DNA from: Sphingomonas asaccharolytica NBRC 15499 | GTDB taxonomy: Bacteria; Pseudomonadota; Alphaproteobacteria; Sphingomonadales; Sphingomonadaceae | Assembly: GCF_001598355.1 (NCBI RefSeq) | Contig: NZ_BCYU01000023.1 | Coordinates: forward strand, 1-56,899 | Reading direction: 5' to 3' | DNA: 56,899 bases | Shown: piece by piece, positions 49,640 through 56,899 of the stretch | How positions within the stretch are numbered: position 1 is the first letter of the stretch | Layout of the letters: the number at the start of each line of letters is the position of its first letter | The notes under the pieces: model-generated | The model's input: the letters and a program-made list of their open reading frames with translations, nothing else | Told to the model about the DNA's origin: nothing | Databases searched by the model: none | Translations under genes and position numbers: made by a program

Positions 49640-50310
49640 CCGCGCGCACTCCCTAACTCAATAACATGAGCGCTGTTATGGCTAGGACCCTTATCTAGAC
49701 CTTCACCTTTAGCTTGCGATCCAGCGGGGAGTCCGTCTGGGTTTCCTTGTGGGATCGCCCGAGCATTCCTTGCGGGATCGCTGCGGGAAGTTTTGAGCTT
49801 CGCCAGAATCGGCGAGTCCGGGGCCAATCGGGCCAGCGCAGCGGCGGCCTCTTCTAATTGCCGTTGAATATCGGCGGCATCAATTTCTCGGCCCCAGCGG
49901 GCCGCGTTACCTAACGCGCTGCGGGCTCGACTGGTAAGGCGACCGATCCAGGCACCCAGTACCTTTTCGGCCGTGACAGGGTGGTAGTACCGGCCATCGG
50001 CGCAAAGCTCCCAGCCGCGCAGCACGGTCTCGGCCGAAGCGGACCAGCGCTCGTTCGGTATCCGGGCCTTGAATGCCAGGACGCGCGGATCATCCGGCAG
50101 CGATCCCGCAGGGACTTCTTCGTACGCAGCGAGATAAAGCAGGATTGCGCCGCGAAACTCCTCAGCCGAAGCCACCGCCGCCAGCGTACTGGTCGACAAC
50201 GTGCGATCGAGAAGCACGCCGGGGAGATCGCGCAGATCGCAGTCGGCAGGGACCATCGGTTCCCGCGCCGCTGCTTTGCGCCTGCCCAAAGATTGCCCGC
50301 CTCGCGCCAT
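49636..50310 (-). CDS. DUF1376-like replication-associated protein
   Basis: 224 residues. FRGAILLYLAAYEEVPAGSLPDDPRVLAFKARIPNERWSASAETVLRGWELCADGRYYHPVTAEKVLGAWIGRLT is the DUF1376 region found in phage replication modules, often in primosome-type proteins. A low-complexity tail follows. Starts six bases after the preceding stop. Confidence 0.7.
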   Translation of the reverse strand: MARGGQSLGRRKAAAREPMVPADCDLRDLPGVLLDRTLSTSTLAAVASAEEFRGAILLYLAAYEEVPAGSLPDDPRVLAFKARIPNERWSASAETVLRGWELCADGRYYHPVTAEKVLGAWIGRLTSRARSALGNAARWGREIDAADIQRQLEEAAAALARLAPDSPILAKLKTSRSDPARNARAIPQGNPDGLPAGSQAKGEGLDKGPSHNSAHVIELGSARG

Positions 50311-50315
50311 CTCGC

Positions 50316-50513
50316 TCAGCAGGCCTCAGTGCGTGGCTGCCAACGAACGAACAGGTCGTGGAAGCGGCTTTCCGCGACTGCATACTGGTTGATCCAGGCG
50401 CAGTCCCAGAACAAGCGAGGCTCGGCCAACCCCTGCCGCACAAGCAGGCGAAACGCGTTCCACGCTTCCTCTACCTCTTGGCCGTTCGGCCGCAGGTGTC
50501 CGACTGCACCCAT
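50316..50513 (-). CDS. small protein of unknown function in the early operon
   Basis: 65 residues: MGAVGHLRPNGQEVEEAWNAFRLLVRQGLAEPRLFWDCAWINQYAVAESRFHDLFVRW. ATG overlaps the preceding stop (TAATG), which supports expression. No domain recognised. Confidence 0.55.
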   Translation of the reverse strand: MGAVGHLRPNGQEVEEAWNAFRLLVRQGLAEPRLFWDCAWINQYAVAESRFHDLFVRWQPRTEAC

Positions 50514-50701
50514 TACGCTGCCTCGGCGCTAAAAGCCTTGGTCAGGTCAGACTTGCGATAGAAGAGGCGGCGCCCCTTCCGGATGACAGGCAAATGGCCC
50601 GCCTCGGTCATCCGATAAACCGCACGCGGTCCACCGCGCAGCTTGAGGAAGGCAGCAGCGCCCTGGGCGCCTTCCAGCAGGTCGTCAGAAAGCTCTTGCA
50701 T
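50513..50701 (-). CDS. short winged-HTH protein, possible excisionase
   Basis: 62 residues from ATG 50701. QGAAAFLKLRGGPRAVYRMTEAGHLPVIRKGRRLFYRKSDLTKAF is the MerR/excisionase-type winged helix (HTH_17). First gene of the leftward early operon and divergent from the integrase operon, so it may be Xis or an early regulator. A longer frame upstream crosses the promoter region and is not used. Confidence 0.7.
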   Translation of the reverse strand: MQELSDDLLEGAQGAAAFLKLRGGPRAVYRMTEAGHLPVIRKGRRLFYRKSDLTKAFSAEAA

Positions 50702-50853
50702 GTTGCATCCTATTCCGTCTATTACCGTTCTGTGCTTCCAAAGGCGGCTTGAGAAAGCGGCAACCGTTCTTCTGCCAGAATGTGCCGTTGGGCGCAAGCC
50801 CCACGCGTGGAACGATTTGAGAACGCCGCGCGCGCGGCGGCTAGGAAGGGACT
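50702..50853. promoter_or_regulatory. divergent control region with LexA (SOS) box
   Basis: Between the leftward early operon and the rightward integrase operon. Contains GAAC-GATTTGA-GAAC (50810-50824), a perfect LexA-type GAAC-N7-GAAC box 29 bp before the 354-residue gene. ACCGTTCT occurs twice (50724-50731, 50763-50770) and AGAACG lies at 50820, so a second binding pattern may overlap. Likely the lysis/lysogeny switch region. Confidence 0.6.
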
Positions 50854-51918
50854 ATGACTGAGTTCAATTTCAGCCAGGTCGACGCAGTGTTGTCTGCCTT
50901 AAACGGCATCGCGATCGACAAGCGGATTGCTTTCATGGGAAGGCTTAAGTTCCTGCTTAAGAACGGACTTCCTACCGGAGAGCGACCGGGCAAGGGTAAG
51001 GCGGCGTCCTACTCCTTTTGTGACCTGATGCAGCTCGCCATTGCGGTTGAGTTGATGCAGGCAGGTATGGATCAAAAGCGTGCCGCGTCACTCGTGAAGC
51101 ACAACTGGTCTGCGCTGCGCTCGACCGTCTATCTCAGCACTTTCACCCAAGCGGAGAGAGTAGAGGCAGCGTCCGAAGGCTATGGAGCCGACGAATTTAC
51201 CGAGGGCACCGATTGGCTCTGGATGATTGACCTAGAGGCTCTCGCTGAACTCACCGCGCATGGTGTTAGCGAGTACGACGACTACGAAGCGATCCGCCCG
51301 GTTCCGGCTGCCGACGCCTCAAAGCACCTTTCGGTTGCAGGGTCGGTATTGAGCAAGCGCAAGCGAACCCTGTTCATTTATGGCGGGTCGCTGACGCAGT
51401 ACGCAGTCCACCTGATCGCCTTCCAATTGAAATTCGCCAGCGTCGCAGAATTGCGCGATGATCTTCTGGCCGAAGAGGATGAACTGCGCCGCAGCATCGA
51501 GGGTCTGGACGATAAGCTGCGCGAATTTCGGGCGAACCTTACTGACGAGAAGCGTGCGGAAATTGCCCAAGCCTTTCGCGATGCCGACAGGGCGGATTAC
51601 TCCACGAACCCGCCCACTTCGTCTGCGGCGCTAGAAGCAAGGGCGCGTGAAATGATGCCCCGCCTATCCCCCACGGCGCGGGCGATGATCGATGAATATA
51701 GCAGCACGTTCGTTCGCAACGGTGTCGTTCACTTCCTAATTGACACCGACGCCAAGCGCGAGGGGATGCACGAGCTAATAGATTTTGGTGTCTTTGAAGC
51801 CTTCGAGACGACCGACGATCTGTCGGCGTTCAGTTTCGAACTCTCACCATTCGGGCAAGCCGCTCTGCGTATTGCTGCCGAAGTTCCCGGAGGATCGGAT
51901 GTCGATCAGGAAGCGTGA
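50854..51918 (+). CDS. putative regulator upstream of integrase
   Basis: 354 residues. The N-terminal part VLSALNGIAIDKRIAFMGRLKFLLKNGLPTG...GKAASYSFCDLMQLAIAVELMQAGMDQKRAASLV looks like a MerR-type helix-turn-helix; the rest is soluble and includes a charged coiled coil (LLAEEDELRRSIEGLDDKLREFRANL). It starts 29 bp after a LexA box and overlaps the integrase start by 20 bases. No phage CI homologue is otherwise visible near here, so this is a candidate for the lysogeny regulator; that is inference. Confidence 0.55.
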   Translation: MTEFNFSQVDAVLSALNGIAIDKRIAFMGRLKFLLKNGLPTGERPGKGKAASYSFCDLMQLAIAVELMQAGMDQKRAASLVKHNWSALRSTVYLSTFTQAERVEAASEGYGADEFTEGTDWLWMIDLEALAELTAHGVSEYDDYEAIRPVPAADASKHLSVAGSVLSKRKRTLFIYGGSLTQYAVHLIAFQLKFASVAELRDDLLAEEDELRRSIEGLDDKLREFRANLTDEKRAEIAQAFRDADRADYSTNPPTSSAALEARAREMMPRLSPTARAMIDEYSSTFVRNGVVHFLIDTDAKREGMHELIDFGVFEAFETTDDLSAFSFELSPFGQAALRIAAEVPGGSDVDQEA

Positions 51919-53098
51919 ATGGACGACGCCGCGCGGCGAGGCCCGCACGGCATGGCTGGTCGATTATCGCGACCCGCAGGGCAAGCGCCGCGCCAAGCAA
52001 TTTGATCGTAAGAAGGATGCGGAAGCTTGGGCCACAACTGCCAAGCATGAAGTGGCAACAGGCACGCACACGGCCGACAGCCAGAGTATCACGATCGCGA
52101 AGGCCGGTGAAAACTGGCTCGCCAGAGGCGCTCGGGAGCAATTGGAGCAGTCGACGTTGGACGCCTACGGCCAGCACGTTAAACTCCATATCAACCCGTT
52201 CCTGGGTGCCCGAAAGTTAAGCCAGCTCACCCAGCCGATGGTCGAGAAGTTCCGCGATGACCTACTGGACGGCGGCCGATCGCGACCAATGGCCAAGCGC
52301 GTGCTTGGCTCGCTCTATTCGATCATCAAAGAAGCGAAGCGTCTGGGCTACGTGTCCAAGAACGTCGCCGAGGACGTAACGGTCAAGGTTAGCGGTCGCG
52401 ATAAGGCCAAGATCGTCCCGCCGTCGAAAGAGCATATCCGACTGCTGATCGGCGCCGCCAAGGGCGGGCGACCAATGGACCTGCCGATGGCGCTGGTATT
52501 CGTGTTCGCAGGGTTGCGCGCTTCCGAATTGAGGGCGCTCCCGTGGCCGAACGTCGATTTACAGCGGGCCCAGATAACCGTCGATCGTCGCGCCGACTTC
52601 CAGAACGTCATCGGCCCGCCCAAGTCGCAGTCGGGCTTCCGCACGATCCCGATCCCACCGATGGTCGTTGCGGCGCTGCGCGTCTGGAAGCTGGCGTGTC
52701 CGCCCTCCCCCGATAGGCTGGTGTTCCCCAGCCAGAAGGGGACGCCGATCTTTCACGCCAACCTCGTTATTGGCTTCCAGGAGCCATTACAGATCGCGGC
52801 GGGGCTATGCCGACCGAGCATCAAAAACGGCGCGCCTGCGGTGGACAAGGACGGCGCGCCCCTCATGGAGGGCCTCTACGGTCTGCACGATCTACGGCAC
52901 GCCTGTGCCTCGTTGTGGATCGAGCGCCGGGTTGACGCGAAGCGCGTTCAGACGTGGATGGGCCATAGCTCGATCCAGATCACATTCGACACTTACGGCC
53001 ACTTGTTTGCCGCGCTGGATGATGACGCGGCGGTCATGGGCGAACTCGAAGCGGCAGTGATGACAGAACCGAAAAGCGCCCCTAAGGCCATTGCCTAA
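51899..53098 (+). CDS. int: tyrosine integrase
   Basis: 399 residues from ATG 51899 after GGAGG. N-terminal arm-binding part KREWTTPRGEARTAWLVDYRDPQGKRRAKQFDRKKDAEAW, then a SAM-like domain, then the catalytic domain: Arg in FAGLRASELRALPW, H-x-x-R in HDLRHACASLW, His in WMGHSSIQ and nucleophile Tyr in FDTYGHL. Integrates the phage at the tRNA-Gln anticodon loop; lies 91 bp from attR. A longer frame from 51785 lies inside the upstream gene. Confidence 0.95.
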   Translation: MSIRKREWTTPRGEARTAWLVDYRDPQGKRRAKQFDRKKDAEAWATTAKHEVATGTHTADSQSITIAKAGENWLARGAREQLEQSTLDAYGQHVKLHINPFLGARKLSQLTQPMVEKFRDDLLDGGRSRPMAKRVLGSLYSIIKEAKRLGYVSKNVAEDVTVKVSGRDKAKIVPPSKEHIRLLIGAAKGGRPMDLPMALVFVFAGLRASELRALPWPNVDLQRAQITVDRRADFQNVIGPPKSQSGFRTIPIPPMVVAALRVWKLACPPSPDRLVFPSQKGTPIFHANLVIGFQEPLQIAAGLCRPSIKNGAPAVDKDGAPLMEGLYGLHDLRHACASLWIERRVDAKRVQTWMGHSSIQITFDTYGHLFAALDDDAAVMGELEAAVMTEPKSAPKAIA

Positions 53099-53103
53099 GC
53101 GCC

Positions 53104-53140
53104 CCTTGTTGCATCTCGCTTGCGCGTGTGTGCAACAAGG
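53104..53140. promoter_or_regulatory. inverted repeat after int: arm-type sites or terminator
   Basis: CCTTGTTGCA (53104-53113) and TGCAACAAGG (53131-53140) are perfect inverse copies with a 17-base loop. The same ten bases occur near attL. They could be right-arm integrase sites; the stem could also end the int transcript, though no T-tract follows. Confidence 0.5.
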
Positions 53141-53189
53141 ACGCGACACGAGCCCGGAAACCCGCAGAAAACCGTGCTTCATGCACGTT

Positions 53190-53234
53190 CTCTGACTCCG
53201 TCAATTGAGGTTCGAATCCTCACGGGGCATCCAG
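53190..53234. other. right attachment site (attR core)
   Basis: Exact 45-bp copy of 10682-10726, i.e. the 3' half of tRNA-Gln from the anticodon loop to one base past CCA. It has no 5' half and is not a functional tRNA gene. Confidence 0.93.
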
Positions 53235-53550
53235 CAATCTTCAGATAAGCAGGCCGTCATCGCAGCCGTCCGCGCTCGCGGAGTCGCGTGGCGCTGTTCC
53301 CGTGCGAGGGCATCCGTCTGCGGACGTTCGGCTAGCCAAAGCCAAAATGCGACTCTAAACGATCGGCATGACCATGCGCGCGATTCTCGACGTAGCGGCC
53401 GGGCGGCTTCGCCCGGTCCTTGCGCGCGCACGAATGCGGGATACCCAGGCGCGAATTAGCATCAGCCGGATCGGCTGATCCGGCGCGTCGTCGGCCGGGC
53501 GCGATCGAGCGCTCCGCCGTTCCTGCCAAATTTCGTGAAAGTTGTTCAGC
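53235..53550. other. host intergenic region, no gene seen
   Basis: The short open frames here are not supported. One of them runs backwards through the tRNA fragment and is an artefact. No terminator or clear promoter recognised. Confidence 0.6.
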
Positions 53551-53844
53551 GTGCCTCATGGTCAAACTCGCGCCCAACGTGCGCCCAAAACTACTCGTCC
53601 AAACCTCGTCCGGCTGCATGTCAGCGGCGACATCTGCCCCAATCTGCTGCCGCGCCTGCTCGGCCTGGTCGCGCAATTCGACGAAATTCCGTACGGCATC
53701 GCGCTCACCCGGCACCGGGCCAGCCTCAAACTCTCGATCGACCTCGGCCGGCTGGCGGATGCACGCGCGGAAATTTTGCTCAACAAGGTAGCGGGTATTC
53801 CGACGGTGCGCGGCGCGCGACTCGTCGAATTGCGGCGCGACTGA
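53551..53844 (+). CDS. conserved small protein of unknown function
   Basis: About 97 residues from a GTG. RLHVSGDICPNLLPRLLGLVAQFDEIPYGIALTRHRASLKLSIDLGRLADARAEILLNKVAGIPTVRGARLVEL has alternating beta strands and helices with an ACT-like look. Start uncertain, as no strong ribosome site is present. Host gene right of the prophage. Confidence 0.6.
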   Translation: MPHGQTRAQRAPKTTRPNLVRLHVSGDICPNLLPRLLGLVAQFDEIPYGIALTRHRASLKLSIDLGRLADARAEILLNKVAGIPTVRGARLVELRRD

Positions 53845-53874
53845 TGCGTCGCCGTCCCCAAGCGTGGGTGCTCC

Positions 53875-54555
53875 TTAGCGCCAGCCCGCGCTGCGCGCCG
53901 CTTCTTCCGCCTTGGCGTCGAGCGGCTCCCCGGCCATCATGTCCTGCGCCGCGGCCATAAGGTCGGGATCGGGCGATCCCGCCTGCGCATAATCGCTACG
54001 CTGTGTCGTCGATCCCTGCTGGGTGCGGCGCAGCGCCCAGCCCGAGGCGTCGCGACAGGCAATGCCGTCCGTAGCGCTCGAACTGAACACCCGGCAATAG
54101 GAACCCTGTTTATCGCGGAAGCTGACCGCCACCTTCACGGCCCCGTCGGCGCCACCGACCTGATCATTAAGAGCCGCGGCGAGCGATCCCGAAGCGTACA
54201 GCCCGCCTGCTCCCGAGGAAACGGGACCATGCGGCACCTTCAAGCCGACCACCAGCCCAAGCACCAGGCACGCCGCCAATGCGGCCGCCTCGCGCCACCG
54301 CGTCAGGATCGGGCGCCTCCTGGGCGCCGGCAAGTCGACGACATTGTTTTTCAAGAGAGCGGAAAGCTGGTCGGGAATCGGCTCGTCGGCGATCGGCGCA
54401 AAGCTGTCCGAGATCCGCTTGCGCAGCGCCCGATGCCGTTCGACCTGTTGGGCAAGCGCCGGATCGTCGGCGATCGCGCGCTCGACCCGCTTGGCGTTGA
54501 GCGGATCAAGCTCGCCATCGGCATAGGCCATGAGCATTTCGGGCTCGATCGTCAT
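53875..54555 (-). CDS. anti-sigma factor
   Basis: 226 residues. MTIEPEMLMAYADGELDPLNAKRVERAIADDPALAQQVERHRALRKRI is the typical anti-sigma N-terminus; AAALAACLVLGLVVGLKV is a single membrane helix; the rest is periplasmic. ATG overlaps the sigma-factor stop by four bases. Holds the ECF sigma factor at the inner membrane until a signal arrives. Confidence 0.85.
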   Translation of the reverse strand: MTIEPEMLMAYADGELDPLNAKRVERAIADDPALAQQVERHRALRKRISDSFAPIADEPIPDQLSALLKNNVVDLPAPRRRPILTRWREAAALAACLVLGLVVGLKVPHGPVSSGAGGLYASGSLAAALNDQVGGADGAVKVAVSFRDKQGSYCRVFSSSATDGIACRDASGWALRRTQQGSTTQRSDYAQAGSPDPDLMAAAQDMMAGEPLDAKAEEAARSAGWR

Positions 54556-55037
54556 GCCGCTTCTCCGAGATCGAGCATCAGCGCCTGACGACCGCGCACC
54601 AGCCGCGAGGTGAGCGTCCCTATCGGGATGTCGAGCACCTCGGCCGCTTCCTTGTAGGCAAGGCCTTCGACCAGCACGAGCGCGACCGCCTCGCGCTGTT
54701 CATCCGGCAATCGCCGCATCGCCGCTTCGACCTCGCCCAGGGCAACACGCGCTTCGGCACCGCCGTCACTGCCCATTCCTGACCCGGCCTCGGCATCAAC
54801 AAAGGTTTCCGACGCCCTGCCGCGAGCACGGCCGGTATCGATCCAGGCATTGCGCATGATGCGGTACATCCAGCTGTCCAATCTTGTTCCAGGCTGCCAC
54901 GATCCGCGCGCGAGCAACGCCTTCTCGACCGTCATTTGACACAGATCGTCAGCGTCCGCCGCGTCGCGGGCGAGCGCACGCGCGAACCGCCGCAAGCGCG
55001 GCAGCAAGGCGAGCATCTCGTTTTCGAAAGCGGCCAA
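54552..55037 (-). CDS. ECF-type RNA polymerase sigma factor
   Basis: 161 residues. Region 2: LLPRLRRFARALARDAADADDLCQMTVEKALL, with WMYRIMRNAWIDTGRAR; region 4: LPDEQREAVALVLVEGLAYKEAAEVLDIPIGTLTSRLVRGRQAL. A TTG start at 55037 with AAGGGA upstream is preferred; an ATG at 55016 is possible. Co-transcribed with its anti-sigma partner and divergent from the protease gene. Confidence 0.88.
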   Translation of the reverse strand: MAAFENEMLALLPRLRRFARALARDAADADDLCQMTVEKALLARGSWQPGTRLDSWMYRIMRNAWIDTGRARGRASETFVDAEAGSGMGSDGGAEARVALGEVEAAMRRLPDEQREAVALVLVEGLAYKEAAEVLDIPIGTLTSRLVRGRQALMLDLGEAA

Positions 55038-55121
55038 GCCAATTCCCTTCGTCTGGATGAAACGGATGGCGTCGCCCGTTTAATCCACGCAGAATGATTT
55101 TTGCCAGGCGAAAGGATTTGC

Positions 55122-56351
55122 GTGCTCCGTCACATGGCCATTGCCTTGATCGCGCTCGCCGGCACGACGACGGCGGGCGCGCAGCTCGTGCCCAGGCTGC
55201 CCAGCCTCCCGCTCGAGGTGCCGAGCCTGCCGGCCGCGCGGGGTTTGGCCGACGACGTGCTCCGCGCGCCCGCGGACGCGGCGCGCATGCTCGATCAGGC
55301 CCGCCGCGCCGCGATCGCGCAATTGGTCCGCGACAATCCCGGCCGTGTCGCGCTCGACCCGGACGGTTTTCCGGCGCGCGCCGGGGAAGTCGTCGTCGAC
55401 GATCCGACGGACGCGGTGATCGCCGCGGCCATCGCCAAGGGATATCGGGTGATCGAGCGTGGCGACGTGCTGGGCGTGAGTTTCGCTCGCCTTGCGGTTC
55501 CCGGCGGACAATCTCTCTCGTCGGCGATAAGAGAGATACGCAGCCTTGGCGGCGAGGTGAGCGCGGATCAGCTCCACACGCCAAGTGGAGCCACCGACGG
55601 TCGTCCCGCTCCGGTTGCCGGCGGCGACGGCACGCTGATAGGCGTCATCGATGGCGGCGTTGCCGGGGCGGCCGTCTCCACCGGATTCGCCGCCGGCGCT
55701 CCGCGCGACAATGACCATGGAACCGCGGTCGCATCGTTGATCGGCGGTTCGGGTAGTGTCCGAGGCGGCTTACCTGGCGCGCGCATCGCCTCGGCGGACG
55801 TCTATGGCAGCGATCCCGCGGGCGGCAATGCAACCGCGATCGCAAAGGCGCTGGGCTGGATGGTTCAGCAGCGCGTGTCGGTGGTGACGGTCAGCCTGGT
55901 CGGCCCGGCCAATCCCCTGCTGGCAAAGGTCGTGGCGGCGGCACAGGCGCGCGGGCTCGTGATCGTGGCGGCCGTCGGCAACAATGGGCCCGCCGCGCCA
56001 CCTGGCTTTCCCGCCTCCTATCCGGGCGTGATCGCCGTGACCGGGGTCGACGGACGCAACCGCGTGCTGATCGAGGCCGGGCGCGCGAGCCATCTCGATT
56101 ATGCGGCGCCCGGTGCGGACATGTTGGCGGCGGGGATTGCCGGTCGGGTCTTTCGGGTGCGGGGAACGTCTTTCGCCGCGCCCCTGGTCGCGGCAACGAT
56201 CGCTCGCTTCTATCCGTCGCCATCACCCATCGCCATTGGTGCCGCGCTCAAACGCGTAGACGCCCTCGCGCGCGACCTGGGACCGCGCGGACCCGACAAA
56301 ACTTATGGCCGCGGCCTGGTCTGCGACGTGTGTCGGACGCCCGCGAAATAA
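55122..56351 (+). CDS. exported subtilisin-like (S8) serine protease
   Basis: 409 residues from a GTG after AAAGGA. Signal peptide VLRHMAIALIALAGTTTAGA. Catalytic triad in order: Asp in LIGVIDGG, His in DNDHGTAVASLIGG, Ser in VRGTSFAAPLVAA; oxyanion Asn in AAVGNNGPAAP. A pro-region covers about the first 165 residues. Next to sigma/anti-sigma genes it may be a regulated envelope protease. Confidence 0.88.
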   Translation: MLRHMAIALIALAGTTTAGAQLVPRLPSLPLEVPSLPAARGLADDVLRAPADAARMLDQARRAAIAQLVRDNPGRVALDPDGFPARAGEVVVDDPTDAVIAAAIAKGYRVIERGDVLGVSFARLAVPGGQSLSSAIREIRSLGGEVSADQLHTPSGATDGRPAPVAGGDGTLIGVIDGGVAGAAVSTGFAAGAPRDNDHGTAVASLIGGSGSVRGGLPGARIASADVYGSDPAGGNATAIAKALGWMVQQRVSVVTVSLVGPANPLLAKVVAAAQARGLVIVAAVGNNGPAAPPGFPASYPGVIAVTGVDGRNRVLIEAGRASHLDYAAPGADMLAAGIAGRVFRVRGTSFAAPLVAATIARFYPSPSPIAIGAALKRVDALARDLGPRGPDKTYGRGLVCDVCRTPAK

Positions 56352-56418
56352 TTTTCCGGGCCGCAGGATTAAAACCGCATCGGGCTCCGTTCTCCGGGCA
56401 GAAACAAGGAGAACGATC

Positions 56419-56899
56419 ATGATGAAGATCCTGTTTGGTGCGGCAACGCTCGCGATCGCGGTCGCCGCGACCCCGGCATCGGCGCAGCTGCTTGGCGGCG
56501 GCGGCGGTCTTGGCGGCACCCTCGGCGGCACGCTCGGCGGGGCCACCGGATCGCTCGGCGGTTCGGGCAATGGCTCGCTGGGCGGTATGATCGATCGCAT
56601 GCCGGTCGATACCGACACCGCGACCACGACGCGCAGTTCGAGCAGGACCCACAAGAGCGTCGATACCCGCAAGGGAAAGGTCAGCGCATCCAGTTCGAGC
56701 TCGAGCGATACCACCGCGACTAACAGCAGCCTGATCGGCGACAACGCACTGACCGGCAGCGGATCCGCAGCGGGCAGCGCCGGCACAGGCGTCGACGCAC
56801 AGCTGGTCGGCACGGATGCTGTTCGCGGGACCGCCGCGCGCGCGACGGAGGCGACCCGCAACGCGGCGGATCGGGCGCGCAACGCCACCGGCGCGGCGG
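56419..56899 (+). CDS. exported glycine/serine-rich protein (cut by window edge)
   Basis: At least 160 residues; continues past the window. ATG after AAGGAG. Signal peptide MMKILFGAATLAIAVAATPASA, then glycine-rich repeats (LGGGGGLGGTLGGTLGGATG), a Ser/Thr-rich middle and an Ala/Arg-rich part. Low complexity prevents a function call. Lies 67 bp after the protease gene, same strand. Confidence 0.65.
   Translation, partial: MMKILFGAATLAIAVAATPASAQLLGGGGGLGGTLGGTLGGATGSLGGSGNGSLGGMIDRMPVDTDTATTTRSSSRTHKSVDTRKGKVSASSSSSSDTTATNSSLIGDNALTGSGSAAGSAGTGVDAQLVGTDAVRGTAARATEATRNAADRARNATGAA

Larger units (their letters stand above)
10682..53234. mobile_element. prophage, podovirus type, integrated in tRNA-Gln
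   Basis: Bounded by a 45-bp exact direct repeat (10682-10726 and 53190-53234) and carrying integrase, control region, replication, packaging, head, T7-type tail, lysis and cargo genes. Nearly all virion and replication genes read leftward, with many stop/start overlaps. Every core module has an open frame and no disrupted essential gene is obvious, so it may be inducible. Head genes resemble Bordetella phage BPP-1; the tail lacks sheath, tube and tape-measure genes of long-tailed phages. Confidence 0.95.

Noticed and set aside
10682..53234. Diversity-generating retroelement, as expected from the BPP-1-like head genes
   Set aside because: No reverse transcriptase frame and no template/variable repeat pair near the tail fibre.
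53201..53431. Leftward 76-residue open frame ending MPREDSNLN
   Set aside because: It reads backwards through the tRNA-Gln fragment; this ending is a known artefact of such translation.
1..56899. CRISPR arrays or extra tRNA genes
   Set aside because: No regularly spaced repeats; the only other tRNA-like sequence is the attR fragment.

Overview
The window is GC-rich alphaproteobacterial DNA, most likely from Sphingomonas or a close relative. The host genes (a TonB-type protein with a short membrane partner, the riboflavin cluster with an HTH-RibB-RibX fusion, gltX, rlmE, a Ppx/GppA phosphatase, a TMEM175-like channel) and many small phage-borne proteins of sphingomonad style point that way. 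This assignment rests on recognised protein style, not on a database search.

Left chromosome (1-10681): the 5' part of acs, a TMEM175-like channel, a riboflavin operon read leftward (ribD, ribE, HTH-ribBX, ribH, then a membrane protein), a TonB-like pair, gltX, a PAS protein, rlmE and a Ppx/GppA phosphatase, ending at a tRNA-Gln(CTG) gene.

Prophage (10682-53234, about 42.5 kb): a complete-looking temperate podovirus-type element integrated in the anticodon loop of tRNA-Gln. A 45-bp direct repeat marks both ends and a tyrosine integrase lies just inside the right end. Leftward from a divergent control region near 50.7 kb run replication genes (HTH protein, DUF1376-like, SF2 helicase, primase), regulators, an HslV-like Ntn hydrolase, terminase subunits, a portal and head genes resembling Bordetella phage BPP-1, T7-style tail tube and internal virion proteins, a tail fibre, and an endolysin/holin/Rz/Rz1 lysis cassette. 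The left 7 kb is accessory: a tandem SRAP pair, a Fic protein with a small upstream partner, a retropepsin-like protease, an XRE regulator and small sphingomonad phage genes. Several plus-strand cargo genes interrupt the leftward virion operon. Two perfect GAAC-N7-GAAC LexA-type boxes sit in divergent promoter regions, one before the integrase operon and one before the SRAP genes, so SOS control of induction is likely.

Right chromosome (53235-56899): a small conserved protein, an ECF sigma/anti-sigma pair, a divergent secreted subtilisin-like protease and the start of a glycine-rich exported protein.

The most unusual items are: a tail-tube protein split into two coupled genes at a Hint (intein-like) domain; an SRAP duplication in which one copy has lost every catalytic residue while its neighbour keeps them; an HTH-RibB-RibX fusion with a 20-bp perfect palindrome in its own promoter; and a single-domain HslV-like hydrolase in the packaging operon.
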